This document shows positions 19,301-26,161 of a DNA stretch of 64,000 nt, one piece after another. Each line of letters starts with the position of its first letter. Positions within the stretch are counted from its first letter, which is position 1. A model generated the notes under the pieces. The model did no database searches. It was not told where the DNA came from and worked only from the letters and a program-made list of their open reading frames with translations. Source of the DNA: Sphingomonas faeni (GTDB lineage Bacteria; Pseudomonadota; Alphaproteobacteria; Sphingomonadales; Sphingomonadaceae); the NCBI RefSeq assembly GCF_030817315.1, contig NZ_JAUSZF010000001.1, forward strand, positions 3,181,001 to 3,245,000, in the 5' to 3' direction. The translations under genes and the position numbers were made by a program.

Positions 19301-20764
19301 ACGAACACCGCGCCATTCGTCACGTCCGTACCTGCGGACATATTCCACCAGGATCCGACACCTGGCGCTGATCGGAAACCCTTCCGGGTCGCCATCGTCC
19401 ATCAGAGCCTCCGGCTCGCGGCGAAGGACCTCGTCGCGAACGGCGTCGTTCCCGATGGCAAGCCAGGCCGCAACCGCACGCATCGATGGGAAGATGAGTT
19501 GCTGCCCGTAGCATTCGCCGAACAGCAGTCCGAAAAGCGCCGACCTGGCCATGTGGTTGGTTCGGGAGAACCGGTTCAATCGCTGCGCCGCGAGGAATTC
19601 CACTGCGGACCGGTGATGGAAGCGGACCCGGCCATAGCTGGCGAAACCGAACAGGGGTCGCTGAAGCAATTCCCCCCGCTCCCGCTCGGGCCAGTCGGGG
19701 AGGATGACCGACGGGTCGAGGGCCGCTTCCTGCTCGGCTGCATCGAGCGAGAGATCCGAGAAGCGGATGGTGCGCTTGCGCGTCAGGATCTGGGCCAGCG
19801 CGAGCCGCTCGGCCCCTTCCAGCGCCTTCGCGTCGGACAAGGTGACGTGGCGCTTGCGGTAGCCGGTTTCCTGCAGCTTCCGGCGGACGTCCTCGGCGAT
19901 CTGCTGGGACCGGGTTCCGAGCCGACCGTGCTCGTTCCAGAAGGCGCAGATCTCGATCAGCTCCTGCGGTCGCCGCGCGAATTCCCAGGCACGCTTCCTT
20001 GCGATCTCGGCGACCAGGGCGGGCACGTCCTTCACACCGCGCGAGCCCGCAATCCATTCTATCTGAGGCTGGCTGAGGGAGGTGAGGCCGAAGATCCGCA
20101 CCCCGGTCTCGGGATCCCGATCCCCATCCTTCGGTTCACGGGTGGACGCATGATGTTCCTTGCGCGCCTCCCCACCGATCAGACGGCGGAACGTCTCGTC
20201 CGGTGAATCAACGGGTTCGGTTTCCGGGGGCGGCTGAGTGACCGGCAACTCGCTGGCGAAGGCGTCGAGGTCTAGCGCTATCGGCCTGCTGGTTACGATG
20301 ATCCTCGCCCGATGCAGCTGTCCATCGATGGCATAGGCTAGCTTGCGGAGTGCCAGGCGGAAATCCCCATGGGAGAGTAGAAGCTCATCGGCGGAATCGA
20401 GGAAGAAATGCGCTTCCGAGTGCCCGTCGGAGAGCCACTGTTGGTAGCGGGCATATTGCACCGGTTCGAGCAGGAAGCGCAGGTCGTTCGTGGAGATGCC
20501 CTCGAGGGTCAGGAAGAACGCGGCCTTACCATCGGCGAACAACTTCCGAGCATGTTCCCGGCATTCGTGCGTCTTGCCGGCTCCCGCCGCGGACACGATC
20601 AAGGCCCGCCTGGCTTCGATCAGGTCGCCCCAGTCGATCGCGCCCCCCAGACCCATGGACTCGTATGCTTCGAGCTTGTCCGGATCCGCGATCTCCTCAC
20701 GCGTGAGGTTCCGGAAGGATCGGCCTGAACCGCGATTCCGAGAAGACGTCTTCGTTGTGGCCAT
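16397..20764 (-). CDS. STAND/NACHT-like NTPase with C-terminal PD-(D/E)XK nuclease, probable anti-phage protein
   Basis: This is a single protein of 1455 aa. The N-terminal P-loop ATPase has Walker A SAAGAGKT (58-65), Walker B HFFLDSADE (119-127) and the sensor strand IIVTSRP (~155-161) typical of STAND/NACHT proteins. A long helical region of ~900 residues follows and looks like HEAT/TPR-type repeats, the usual sensor part. Near the C-terminus D1350, E1365-M-K1367 and a later QLVGQY fit the D-(E)xK core of restriction-like nucleases. Avs-type defence proteins join a nuclease to STAND ATPase and sensor repeats, usually with the nuclease at the N-terminus; here it is at the C-terminus. It stands alone, next to a toxin-antitoxin pair. 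Confidence 0.75.
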   Translation of the reverse strand: MATTKTSSRNRGSGRSFRNLTREEIADPDKLEAYESMGLGGAIDWGDLIEARRALIVSAAGAGKTHECREHARKLFADGKAAFFLTLEGISTNDLRFLLEPVQYARYQQWLSDGHSEAHFFLDSADELLLSHGDFRLALRKLAYAIDGQLHRARIIVTSRPIALDLDAFASELPVTQPPPETEPVDSPDETFRRLIGGEARKEHHASTREPKDGDRDPETGVRIFGLTSLSQPQIEWIAGSRGVKDVPALVAEIARKRAWEFARRPQELIEICAFWNEHGRLGTRSQQIAEDVRRKLQETGYRKRHVTLSDAKALEGAERLALAQILTRKRTIRFSDLSLDAAEQEAALDPSVILPDWPERERGELLQRPLFGFASYGRVRFHHRSAVEFLAAQRLNRFSRTNHMARSALFGLLFGECYGQQLIFPSMRAVAAWLAIGNDAVRDEVLRREPEALMDDGDPEGFPISARCRILVEYVRRYGRDEWRGVRIPYPQVLRFASPELSSTVRELWNEDSTSPEVRELLIDLVQAGRMQGCLDIAAEVANDPKATQTDRITALTALAEMTEPGGLDALVTSVLTEPHWPSGIKEGAIGSLFPKHMAIDRFVRMIGQIDVTRHSVGGIEWTLPRMIPGMRLGSDQTEEFRASLARLMEDSIERSDDWPYFVSRYRHLSPALATLCLIGLDGDAPPSRDLIAAAVVATRLRGNEYGDEKPGADLVRRFRQAPRGWRRDTYVAEGAFCAAHVPSRNGNEFGANLANGTLVGQFHDDDFDWLIAISSDGTIERKTRAAAFRDAMGLIRLNGTLDDDRVAALRNLTVSERRWTEELEKRLAPPMYDRTYEAQEAQWKADAGKRKAEERAAIETWVTWRNKVLSDPDAYFAETDDSRVVRDFAQVLEQAPEHRGWRAHWNRPIITTHFDDGVADRVRSAFCNFWRTVEVPLRSERAQVDRNTVWTNWVHALAGVYAEAENPDWAKDLVPEDAERAARLAPEEMNGVPPWLAQLVVHHPEVVDRTLGRELSAQLDDAITFVFPGLLADFSRADHGVLEFFAPRVKEWGLTTTASFDGEHEQARMYDHLERALDYLLRSSVEKSELLDLARRRLEADPCGPFVLLWLMLLLSTSPEDAIGTLERLVDPLDPQARYRLSVNLFATFSDRRSARFCPDLSDPRFTPPLLLRLLRLAYAEIRLVDDIERSGTGTYSPTSRDEAQHGRGAVLNALLACTGPEAWAVKQAMRADPLFAHFKDRLDQLSREKAATEAEGPASGDADIAHVEAHGEAPPADRNGMFQLMMDRLTELRHDIAAHEFSERPILVGINHEKNMQVWFARRLQERENGVYRVDREALVANDKETDIRLLSVRSDAQAVIEMKLANNGYSVADLETALDEQLVGQYMQHDDCRAGCLLVTMNKARRWQCSETATMMDFEAVISRLRAKAIQIERRMNHEVRLAVIGIDLSR

Positions 20765-21213
20765 CGAAAATCAATGAACGCCAACGGCTGGCGCCTCAAG
20801 CACCTGGAGTCCAAACTCCCGAGATCGCCGAATAGGCGAGTCGAGCCCTCGCGGCGTCAAAACCGATGTTACGGAGTTTCCGAGGCATTCAACCAGGTCA
20901 GCCATGCGCATCTTGATATCCTAAAAAAACCTGGTGGAGCTCGCCAACCATTTCAGGACCGCGTGACGCGATTCCGATCGGAACGGCGTCCAGCGGACGG
21001 AAGGGACCGCTACGGGTACTTCGCGACCATGGGCAGGGCCCTTCGCGTCGGGCGCCTGGAGACGCCGGCGGCGACGGCCGACGGGGGCAGGGATCCAGTC
21101 GGATCGAGCCGAGTACCACATCCCAGGGCGCCGACCATTGGTTGCGACGATAAGGCTTCCATGACGCTTAGAACGAACTATCTTAATGCGGTCTGCAGTC
21201 GCAGGAGGAAAAC
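20765..21213. other. Divergent intergenic region between the NTPase and mntA
   Basis: No gene is supported in these 449 bases. The right end carries an excellent ribosome binding site (AGGAGG at ~21203-21208) for mntA. The NTPase start at 20764 has no clear ribosome binding site. Promoters for both directions must lie here but no specific elements are assigned. Confidence 0.5.
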
Positions 21214-21513
21214 GTGGGTACCCAGTCGATCAAAGACGAATTGCTCGCCAGATCGGCGGAACTGCGGTCCATACTCGCGCATGCTTCGCTTTCCATGCCG
21301 CGTTTGTTTGGATCTGTCGCGCGAGGGGAAGACAATGCGAACAGCGACATCGATCTGCTGGTAGACGCCGGTTCAAACTGCACGTTGCTGGATCTTTCAC
21401 AGGCCCAGGACGATCTCGAGGATCGGTTCGGACGGCGTTTCGACCTCGTGACGATCAACAGTCTGCATCCTACGATCCGGTCACAAGCGATTGCCGAAGC
21501 GATCGCCTTGTGA
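21214..21513 (+). CDS. mntA: MntA-type nucleotidyltransferase antitoxin
   Basis: This 99-aa minimal nucleotidyltransferase has the signature GSVARGE at 33-39 followed by D45-x-D47, the metal-binding pair. In the type VII HEPN-MNT toxin-antitoxin system, MntA inactivates the HepT RNase by adding AMP groups to a tyrosine next to its active site. Start GTG at 21214 follows a strong AGGAGG. Its stop overlaps the start of hepT by 4 bases (GTGA), the typical arrangement. Confidence 0.9.
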   Translation: MGTQSIKDELLARSAELRSILAHASLSMPRLFGSVARGEDNANSDIDLLVDAGSNCTLLDLSQAQDDLEDRFGRRFDLVTINSLHPTIRSQAIAEAIAL

Positions 21514-21908
21514 GTAAGGCTCTGCCCTTGGATGACTACCTCGAGTTGCTTCGGCAAGGAGTTCAGGACGTCACCACTTGTACTTGCGGCATTGATTTAG
21601 AACGTTTCAGAGCCGATCGTGTTCGACAGTTGGCGGTCGTTAAGGCGATAGAGAACATTGGAGAAACCCCAGGCGACGTGCTCGCCGACTATCCCGTATT
21701 CGCAGAGAGAGAAAAGAGCATCGCGTGGCGGGCATGGAAGGGTGCCCGCAATCGCCTCGCCCACGGCTATCATAGTATCGACTACGACTTGGTATGGGGT
21801 ATGGCTGAACGCGACGTGCCCAAGCTCGGCCAAGCCCTACAGGAAATCGCCGACTTCGAAGTAGTGCGACTGGCTTTCAGGCAAGCCGGGAAGACCCCGT
21901 CGAAGTAG
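21510..21908 (+). CDS. hepT: HepT-type HEPN ribonuclease toxin
   Basis: This 132-aa helical protein has the HEPN catalytic motif R80-N-R-L-A-H85-G-Y87, exactly the R-x4-H-x-Y pattern of HepT toxins, in which the tyrosine is the target of the partner MntA. The GTG start at 21510 is set by overlap with the mntA stop. The pair sits directly upstream of the divergent STAND NTPase, as is common in defence islands. Confidence 0.9.
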   Translation: MSKALPLDDYLELLRQGVQDVTTCTCGIDLERFRADRVRQLAVVKAIENIGETPGDVLADYPVFAEREKSIAWRAWKGARNRLAHGYHSIDYDLVWGMAERDVPKLGQALQEIADFEVVRLAFRQAGKTPSK

Positions 21909-22059
21909 TAGATCGCGAACCATGCGAAGAACGCCTTGGTTCGCAAGATTCCTGTTCGCGGGGCCGTGAGCCATAATCCTGCGCACCCGACGTGAGAACG
22001 AGCAAGAACGTCTTTTGACTTGCGTGATGTAAATGTACGTCCGGCTAGGCCAGAGCTGG

Positions 22060-22407
22060 TTAAGGCCGTACGTAAGCTCGGCGTCCGATCGATACCGATG
22101 CGACCGTCCCGTCGGGCCCGTCGCAAACCTGATCGAGGAAGCCTCGCGCCACCGCATGCCCGATACATCCCTTGTCCATCCGTCGTCTCTCCTCGTTGAA
22201 GCTGACGAAGATCGATAGGATGTCGCTTCCCGTGGCGTCGCGCAGACGGAGAAGCTCCGCCTCGAAGTGATCCTGACGTCGGCTATCCACGGCCAACGCG
22301 TCCTTTCCAAGTCGGGCCGCCGAGAAGCCATGCCGCGATTTTACGAATGGTTCGCTGCCTGCTCCGTAGGGTCTGTAGTCGAGTTCAACGTGGGTCCAGT
22401 TCGGCAC
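22060..22407 (-). CDS. Hypothetical protein
   Basis: This 115-aa soluble protein starts PNWTHVELDYRPYGAGSE and contains DILSIFVSFNEERRRMDKG. Start GTG at 22407 is chosen because GGAGG lies about 8 bases upstream. Codon structure is good throughout. No family or motif is recognised. It converges with hepT. Confidence 0.6.
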   Translation of the reverse strand: MPNWTHVELDYRPYGAGSEPFVKSRHGFSAARLGKDALAVDSRRQDHFEAELLRLRDATGSDILSIFVSFNEERRRMDKGCIGHAVARGFLDQVCDGPDGTVASVSIGRRAYVRP

Positions 22408-22917
22408 GGTATGATCCTCCTGCAGCGGCGGCCGTCCGGGCAGGCACCTACGCGATGTTACCCGCCATCCTATCCAAGCGGTCGCGATGCACAAGGTCGC
22501 GTCCGTCTCGCCTTGGCTGAAATCTCAACGAAAGGTGCGCCGCGATAATCGACGGTAAAGGCGCACTTCGCTGTCCGAGAGACTCAGATGCCGCTCGGGT
22601 AGGGCGTGCGCTCGGACGTCACTTCAGAAAGCGTCCACGCAAGCGCGAAGCGCCACGCTCCCTAGCCGCCGGCACATCGAAGCCCGTCACGCCGCTGAAG
22701 TCGCTTGATCGGGTAGGCGCCGCACCGGACGGCTCGGCCCGCGATCAATTGCCTCGGGCCGTGCTGAACACCCCGCGCAACTGCAACGACGAGTGAGAGA
22801 TTTGAAGGCTGTTCGCGACTTCGCTCAGGAACGGACAGATGAGGAAAACGTGATGCGAAGTGGCCAGTACGTCGGAGCCCGCCGCAATATGGGACCTTCG
22901 CATACGCGAAGCGAGCG
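22408..22917. other. Intergenic region before the lasso-peptide locus
   Basis: No gene is supported. Frames on both strands here are short and poor in codon structure. The region must hold the promoter of the GntR gene at its right end. Confidence 0.5.
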
Positions 22918-23541
22918 ATGAAGGGGGCGTCTCAGGTCGACCGCGTCCGACGCCACGTCTTGGACGAACTGCGCACCGGTCTCCTCCGCCCCGGATCTGC
23001 AATCAGCGTCCAGGACGCGGCGGCGACGTTGCGGACGAGCGCTACTCCTGTCAGGGAGGCGCTCGAGAGGCTGGTCGGCGAGGGGATCGTCGACGTCGGC
23101 GTGAAGCGTCAGGGATTCGCCATCCCCCGCTACGGCACGCGGGATCTTTCCGATCTCCATCGACTGCTCGAAGTACTCGGTCATGCGGCGTTCTCGGAAC
23201 GGCGTCGTTCCGCGACCGCGTCCGCTCCGTTGACCGGAACTGCCGCGCAGCAGCCCGCGGCGGCGGTCGAGGACACGTTCCGCGTCATCGCGGCGAGCGC
23301 GGAGAACCATATGCTGTCGGCAGCGATCCGGCGGACATCGTTACTGCTGACCCCCTATCGCAGGGCGGAACCGACGATCGTCCCAAACTGGCTCGACGAC
23401 CTCAACCGGCTGCGCGAAAGCATCGCGACCGGACGTGACGGCGCCAGGGCCCTGCGCGCATTCACCAAGGCGCGCATATCGCATGCGACCGAGCTCGCCG
23501 AACAGGGCCTCGGCGATATTCGCGATATCTATCAAGTATAG
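22918..23541 (+). CDS. GntR-family regulator of the lasso-peptide locus
   Basis: This 207-aa protein has an N-terminal GntR winged helix: DRVRRHVLDELRTGLLRPG, then TSATPVREALERLVGEGIV and a wing GFAIPRY. A helical ligand-binding part of FCD type follows but is short. GntR genes accompany lasso-peptide loci in sphingomonads and Caulobacter. It lies 72 bases before the precursor gene on the same strand, so it may be in the operon or control it. No strong ribosome binding site precedes ATG 22918. Confidence 0.82.
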   Translation: MKGASQVDRVRRHVLDELRTGLLRPGSAISVQDAAATLRTSATPVREALERLVGEGIVDVGVKRQGFAIPRYGTRDLSDLHRLLEVLGHAAFSERRRSATASAPLTGTAAQQPAAAVEDTFRVIAASAENHMLSAAIRRTSLLLTPYRRAEPTIVPNWLDDLNRLRESIATGRDGARALRAFTKARISHATELAEQGLGDIRDIYQV

Positions 23542-23613
23542 GTCGAATAGAGCCGACCGGCGTGATCTTCTAAGCGTGTCGCAACGGTTGCGGCATGTAG
23601 GAAGGAAACGATC

Positions 23614-23724
23614 ATGAAGACGTATTTTCTCGTCGATCTGGGCCGCGCCAGCAAGGTCACCGCGGCGTCCGTAATCGGTCCGGTGGCGGAACGCGACAGC
23701 GGCCTCCTCCGCATCTACATCTGA
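23614..23724 (+). CDS. Lasso-peptide precursor
   Basis: This 36-aa peptide starts at ATG 23614 behind GGAAGGAA. The leader is MKTYFLVDLGRASKVTA, with threonine at the penultimate leader position (T16), as the maturation protease requires in this class. The predicted core is ASVIGPVAERDSGLLRIYI. Its residue 9 is glutamate, so an Ala1-Glu9 macrolactam ring with a 10-residue tail is expected; Ser1-Glu8 is the alternative. Bulky arginine, isoleucine and tyrosine in the tail could act as plugs. The adjacent B and C genes make the call firm. The leader is unusually short (17 aa). Confidence 0.88.
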   Translation: MKTYFLVDLGRASKVTAASVIGPVAERDSGLLRIYI

Positions 23725-23731
23725 CTGGATC

Positions 23732-23753
23732 GGCGGCGTCCTCGGGCGCCGTC
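23732..23753 (+). terminator. Hairpin between precursor and processing genes
   Basis: GGCGGCG (23732-23738) can pair with CGCCGTC (23747-23753), including one G-T pair, over an 8-base loop. There is no T run after it. Such hairpins often protect precursor mRNA or reduce transcription into the enzyme genes, which would give more peptide than enzyme. Confidence 0.35.
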
Positions 23754-23761
23754 GTCTCGGC

Positions 23762-24412
23762 ATGATCGCGCTTTCAGACCTCGTATACGGCGTCGCCATC
23801 GGCACGGACCTGATCCTTCTGGACGTTCGGGCCGATCGGTATCACGCGTTGGTGGGGGCGATCGCTGCGCAGGATGCGTCGATGCCCGAAGACGTGAGCG
23901 AACCCGCCTACATTCCGGAAGCCGCGGCTACGCTCATCGACGCGGGGCTGATGTTCGAGGGGGCGGGCCGCGGCCTCAGCCGGATGCATGAGCCGGTGAG
24001 GGCCTTGCTCGATCCAGGGCACGCGCCCGGCGGACGTCCCCGGATTCGGGAGTGCGTCGACCTGCTGGTGGCCGGGGCGACGGCTTGGTGGCGCCTGCGA
24101 CGAGGCATGCCATGCCGCACGCATCATTCCGCCAGGCCACGGTCGCGGACGGCCGGGCACGTGGAGACGATGGCCGCCGTCGAAGCCTTGGAGCGGCTCA
24201 AGCTGTTCATCCCGACGCCGCGACGTTGCCTACCGGCGTCGCTGATCGCTAGTCTCTTCCTGGCGCGCCGGGGCGTGCAGGCCCAGATCGTCTTCGGCGT
24301 CCGGTCCCATCCCTTCGAGGCCCACTGTTGGGTCGAGTACGACGGCATGGTGCTCTGCGACGACATCGACCGCGTCTCGGCCTATCGTCCCATAGTGGTC
24401 GGGCAGCCATGA
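23762..24412 (+). CDS. Lasso-peptide leader peptidase (B protein, RRE plus transglutaminase-like domain)
   Basis: This 216-aa fused B protein has a first ~80 residues that fit a PqqD-like leader-recognition element. The C-terminal half is a transglutaminase-like cysteine protease with C156 (RRCLPAS), H188 (FEAHCW) and an aspartate at ~200. It cuts the leader after T16-A17 and hands the core to the cyclase. Its stop overlaps the start of the C gene by 4 bases (ATGA). Fusion of both B parts is normal in Proteobacteria. Confidence 0.9.
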   Translation: MIALSDLVYGVAIGTDLILLDVRADRYHALVGAIAAQDASMPEDVSEPAYIPEAAATLIDAGLMFEGAGRGLSRMHEPVRALLDPGHAPGGRPRIRECVDLLVAGATAWWRLRRGMPCRTHHSARPRSRTAGHVETMAAVEALERLKLFIPTPRRCLPASLIASLFLARRGVQAQIVFGVRSHPFEAHCWVEYDGMVLCDDIDRVSAYRPIVVGQP

Positions 24413-26115
24413 CCAGCACCTTCGCCGTCCTGACGTTGCGTAGGTCGGAAGCGCGCGAGCGCTACTCCAGGCTCACGGCTATCCTCCTGTCGATGGGGCT
24501 TCGCCAAATCGGGGGAAGCGCTCGGCACGTCGTGCTAGTCGCACCAGAAGCCAAATGCGAGAGGTTTGCCGCGGGGACGATCGTCATCGGCGGTCTGAAG
24601 GGGCGCCATCGCCGGTCCTCTTCCACCGTGGATGGCGGAACCGGCCGTGCGGCCGAGCGCGCGGCCAGGGATCTGACCGGATCCGCCTGGGGATCGTACG
24701 TAGCGCTGTTCGACCTCGACGAGGATCCGGCCGCCATGGTCGACCCGTCCGGCGCCGGAACGGCTTACGAGATCGCGGACGACGATCTATCTCTGCTGTG
24801 CGATCACGTCACACCGTCGCTGGTGCGCCTTGCCGGATTCGACGACACGGTCGATCTCGACGCACTTTGGGGCTGCCTGTTCGACCCCACGACGGCGCTT
24901 CAGGCGAAGCTCCTGAGCGCCGGGCAACGCCTCGTTCCAGGTCGGCTCCACTCACTTCTAGGCCGGCGTGCGCCCCTCACGATCTGGTCGCCCGCCATGT
25001 TTCCGGAACGGCGCGACGATCCCGAGGGCAGACTGCGCGCGGCGCTGGATGTAAGCCTTGCGGGGACGGGCGCCCGTCGGCCTCTGGTACAGCTTTCCGG
25101 CGGCCTGGACTCGAGCATCGTCGTGGGCAGCTTGGCGCTGCTCGCGCCTGGGACGCAGGCAGTCACTGCGACGTCGTCCGCAGGCGACGTGGAGGAGACG
25201 CAATTCGCTCGGTCGGCCGCAGCGCACGCCGGGGTGCGGCTGATCGAGAAGCCCTCCCCGGGATACCCCGACTACCGGATGTTCTGCGACGCGCCGCAGA
25301 TCGCGCATCCCTATCTCCACGGTCTGGACGATCTGTTCGGGCTCGGCGTCGATGAAGCCGCTGCCAAGGTCGGTGCCGACCTGGTGGTGACGGGGCAGGG
25401 CGGAGACGCCCTGTTCCTCAATACGGCCAGCCCGGTCGTCGCCGTCGATCGCAGGAGATCGTTGGGAAGCCGGGCGTCGTGGCGGTCCATCGTCGACGAC
25501 GCCCGGCGAAGCCGACACACGATCTGGCACCATCTCCTCCCCGCGGAGATGGACCGGTTCAGGGGCGCCCGTCCGCCGGAGTACAGCATGGTACCGCCAT
25601 GGGTCGCCGAGCGAACGCTGAGCCCACGGATCCAGCATTCATGGATCGACGATGCAGCCGGCCTGCCGCCGGGAAAGCGTTTGCATGTCGCGATGCTCGC
25701 CAATTCGCAGGTCTACCATTCCGAGCGGCCTTCTCCAGGACCGACGCCCCTCTATCACCCGCTGCTCTCGCAGCCGATGCTCGAAGCGGCACTGTCCCTT
25801 CCGGCATGGGTGCTCGCATCGGGTCCGATCAACCGGGGCTTGGCCCGGCGGGCCTTCGCGGCGCGCCTGCCGCCGGACGTAGCCCGCCGCGGGTCCAAGG
25901 GGGCGGCGACGACATTGTACGGCCGAGCGGCCGTCGCGAACCTCGCGTTCCTCCGCGAGCATCTGATCGGTGGCGCCTTGGCGGGCGCCGGGCTCATCGA
26001 TGCGCAGAAGCTCGACGTCACGTTGACGACCGACCATCTTTTCCACGGGCAGCACAACCACTCCCTGATCCTCCTGGCCAGTTGCGAGGCGTGGCTCAGG
26101 GCGTGGAGACGGTGA
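24409..26115 (+). CDS. Lasso-peptide cyclase (C protein, asparagine-synthetase-like)
   Basis: This 568-aa ATP-dependent macrolactam synthetase activates the side-chain carboxylate (here Glu9 of the core) as an AMP ester and joins it to the new N-terminus. The PP-loop LSGGLDSSIV is at ~229-238, and the asparagine-synthetase-like C-terminal domain includes GQGGDALF and KGAATTLYGR. The N-terminal glutaminase fold lacks the catalytic N-terminal cysteine, as expected for cyclases. The start is fixed by the ATGA overlap with the B gene. It converges with the receptor gene 46 bases away. Confidence 0.92.
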   Translation: MTSTFAVLTLRRSEARERYSRLTAILLSMGLRQIGGSARHVVLVAPEAKCERFAAGTIVIGGLKGRHRRSSSTVDGGTGRAAERAARDLTGSAWGSYVALFDLDEDPAAMVDPSGAGTAYEIADDDLSLLCDHVTPSLVRLAGFDDTVDLDALWGCLFDPTTALQAKLLSAGQRLVPGRLHSLLGRRAPLTIWSPAMFPERRDDPEGRLRAALDVSLAGTGARRPLVQLSGGLDSSIVVGSLALLAPGTQAVTATSSAGDVEETQFARSAAAHAGVRLIEKPSPGYPDYRMFCDAPQIAHPYLHGLDDLFGLGVDEAAAKVGADLVVTGQGGDALFLNTASPVVAVDRRRSLGSRASWRSIVDDARRSRHTIWHHLLPAEMDRFRGARPPEYSMVPPWVAERTLSPRIQHSWIDDAAGLPPGKRLHVAMLANSQVYHSERPSPGPTPLYHPLLSQPMLEAALSLPAWVLASGPINRGLARRAFAARLPPDVARRGSKGAATTLYGRAAVANLAFLREHLIGGALAGAGLIDAQKLDVTLTTDHLFHGQHNHSLILLASCEAWLRAWRR

Positions 26116-26161
26116 CCCAGGGAGCCGCTCGCAGCGTTACGCCGACTATGCGCGCGCAACG

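Noticed and set aside
18917..20206. Long open frame on the plus strand
   Set aside because: It is opposite the STAND NTPase gene; the frame is open because of high GC and lacks a start site or known domains.
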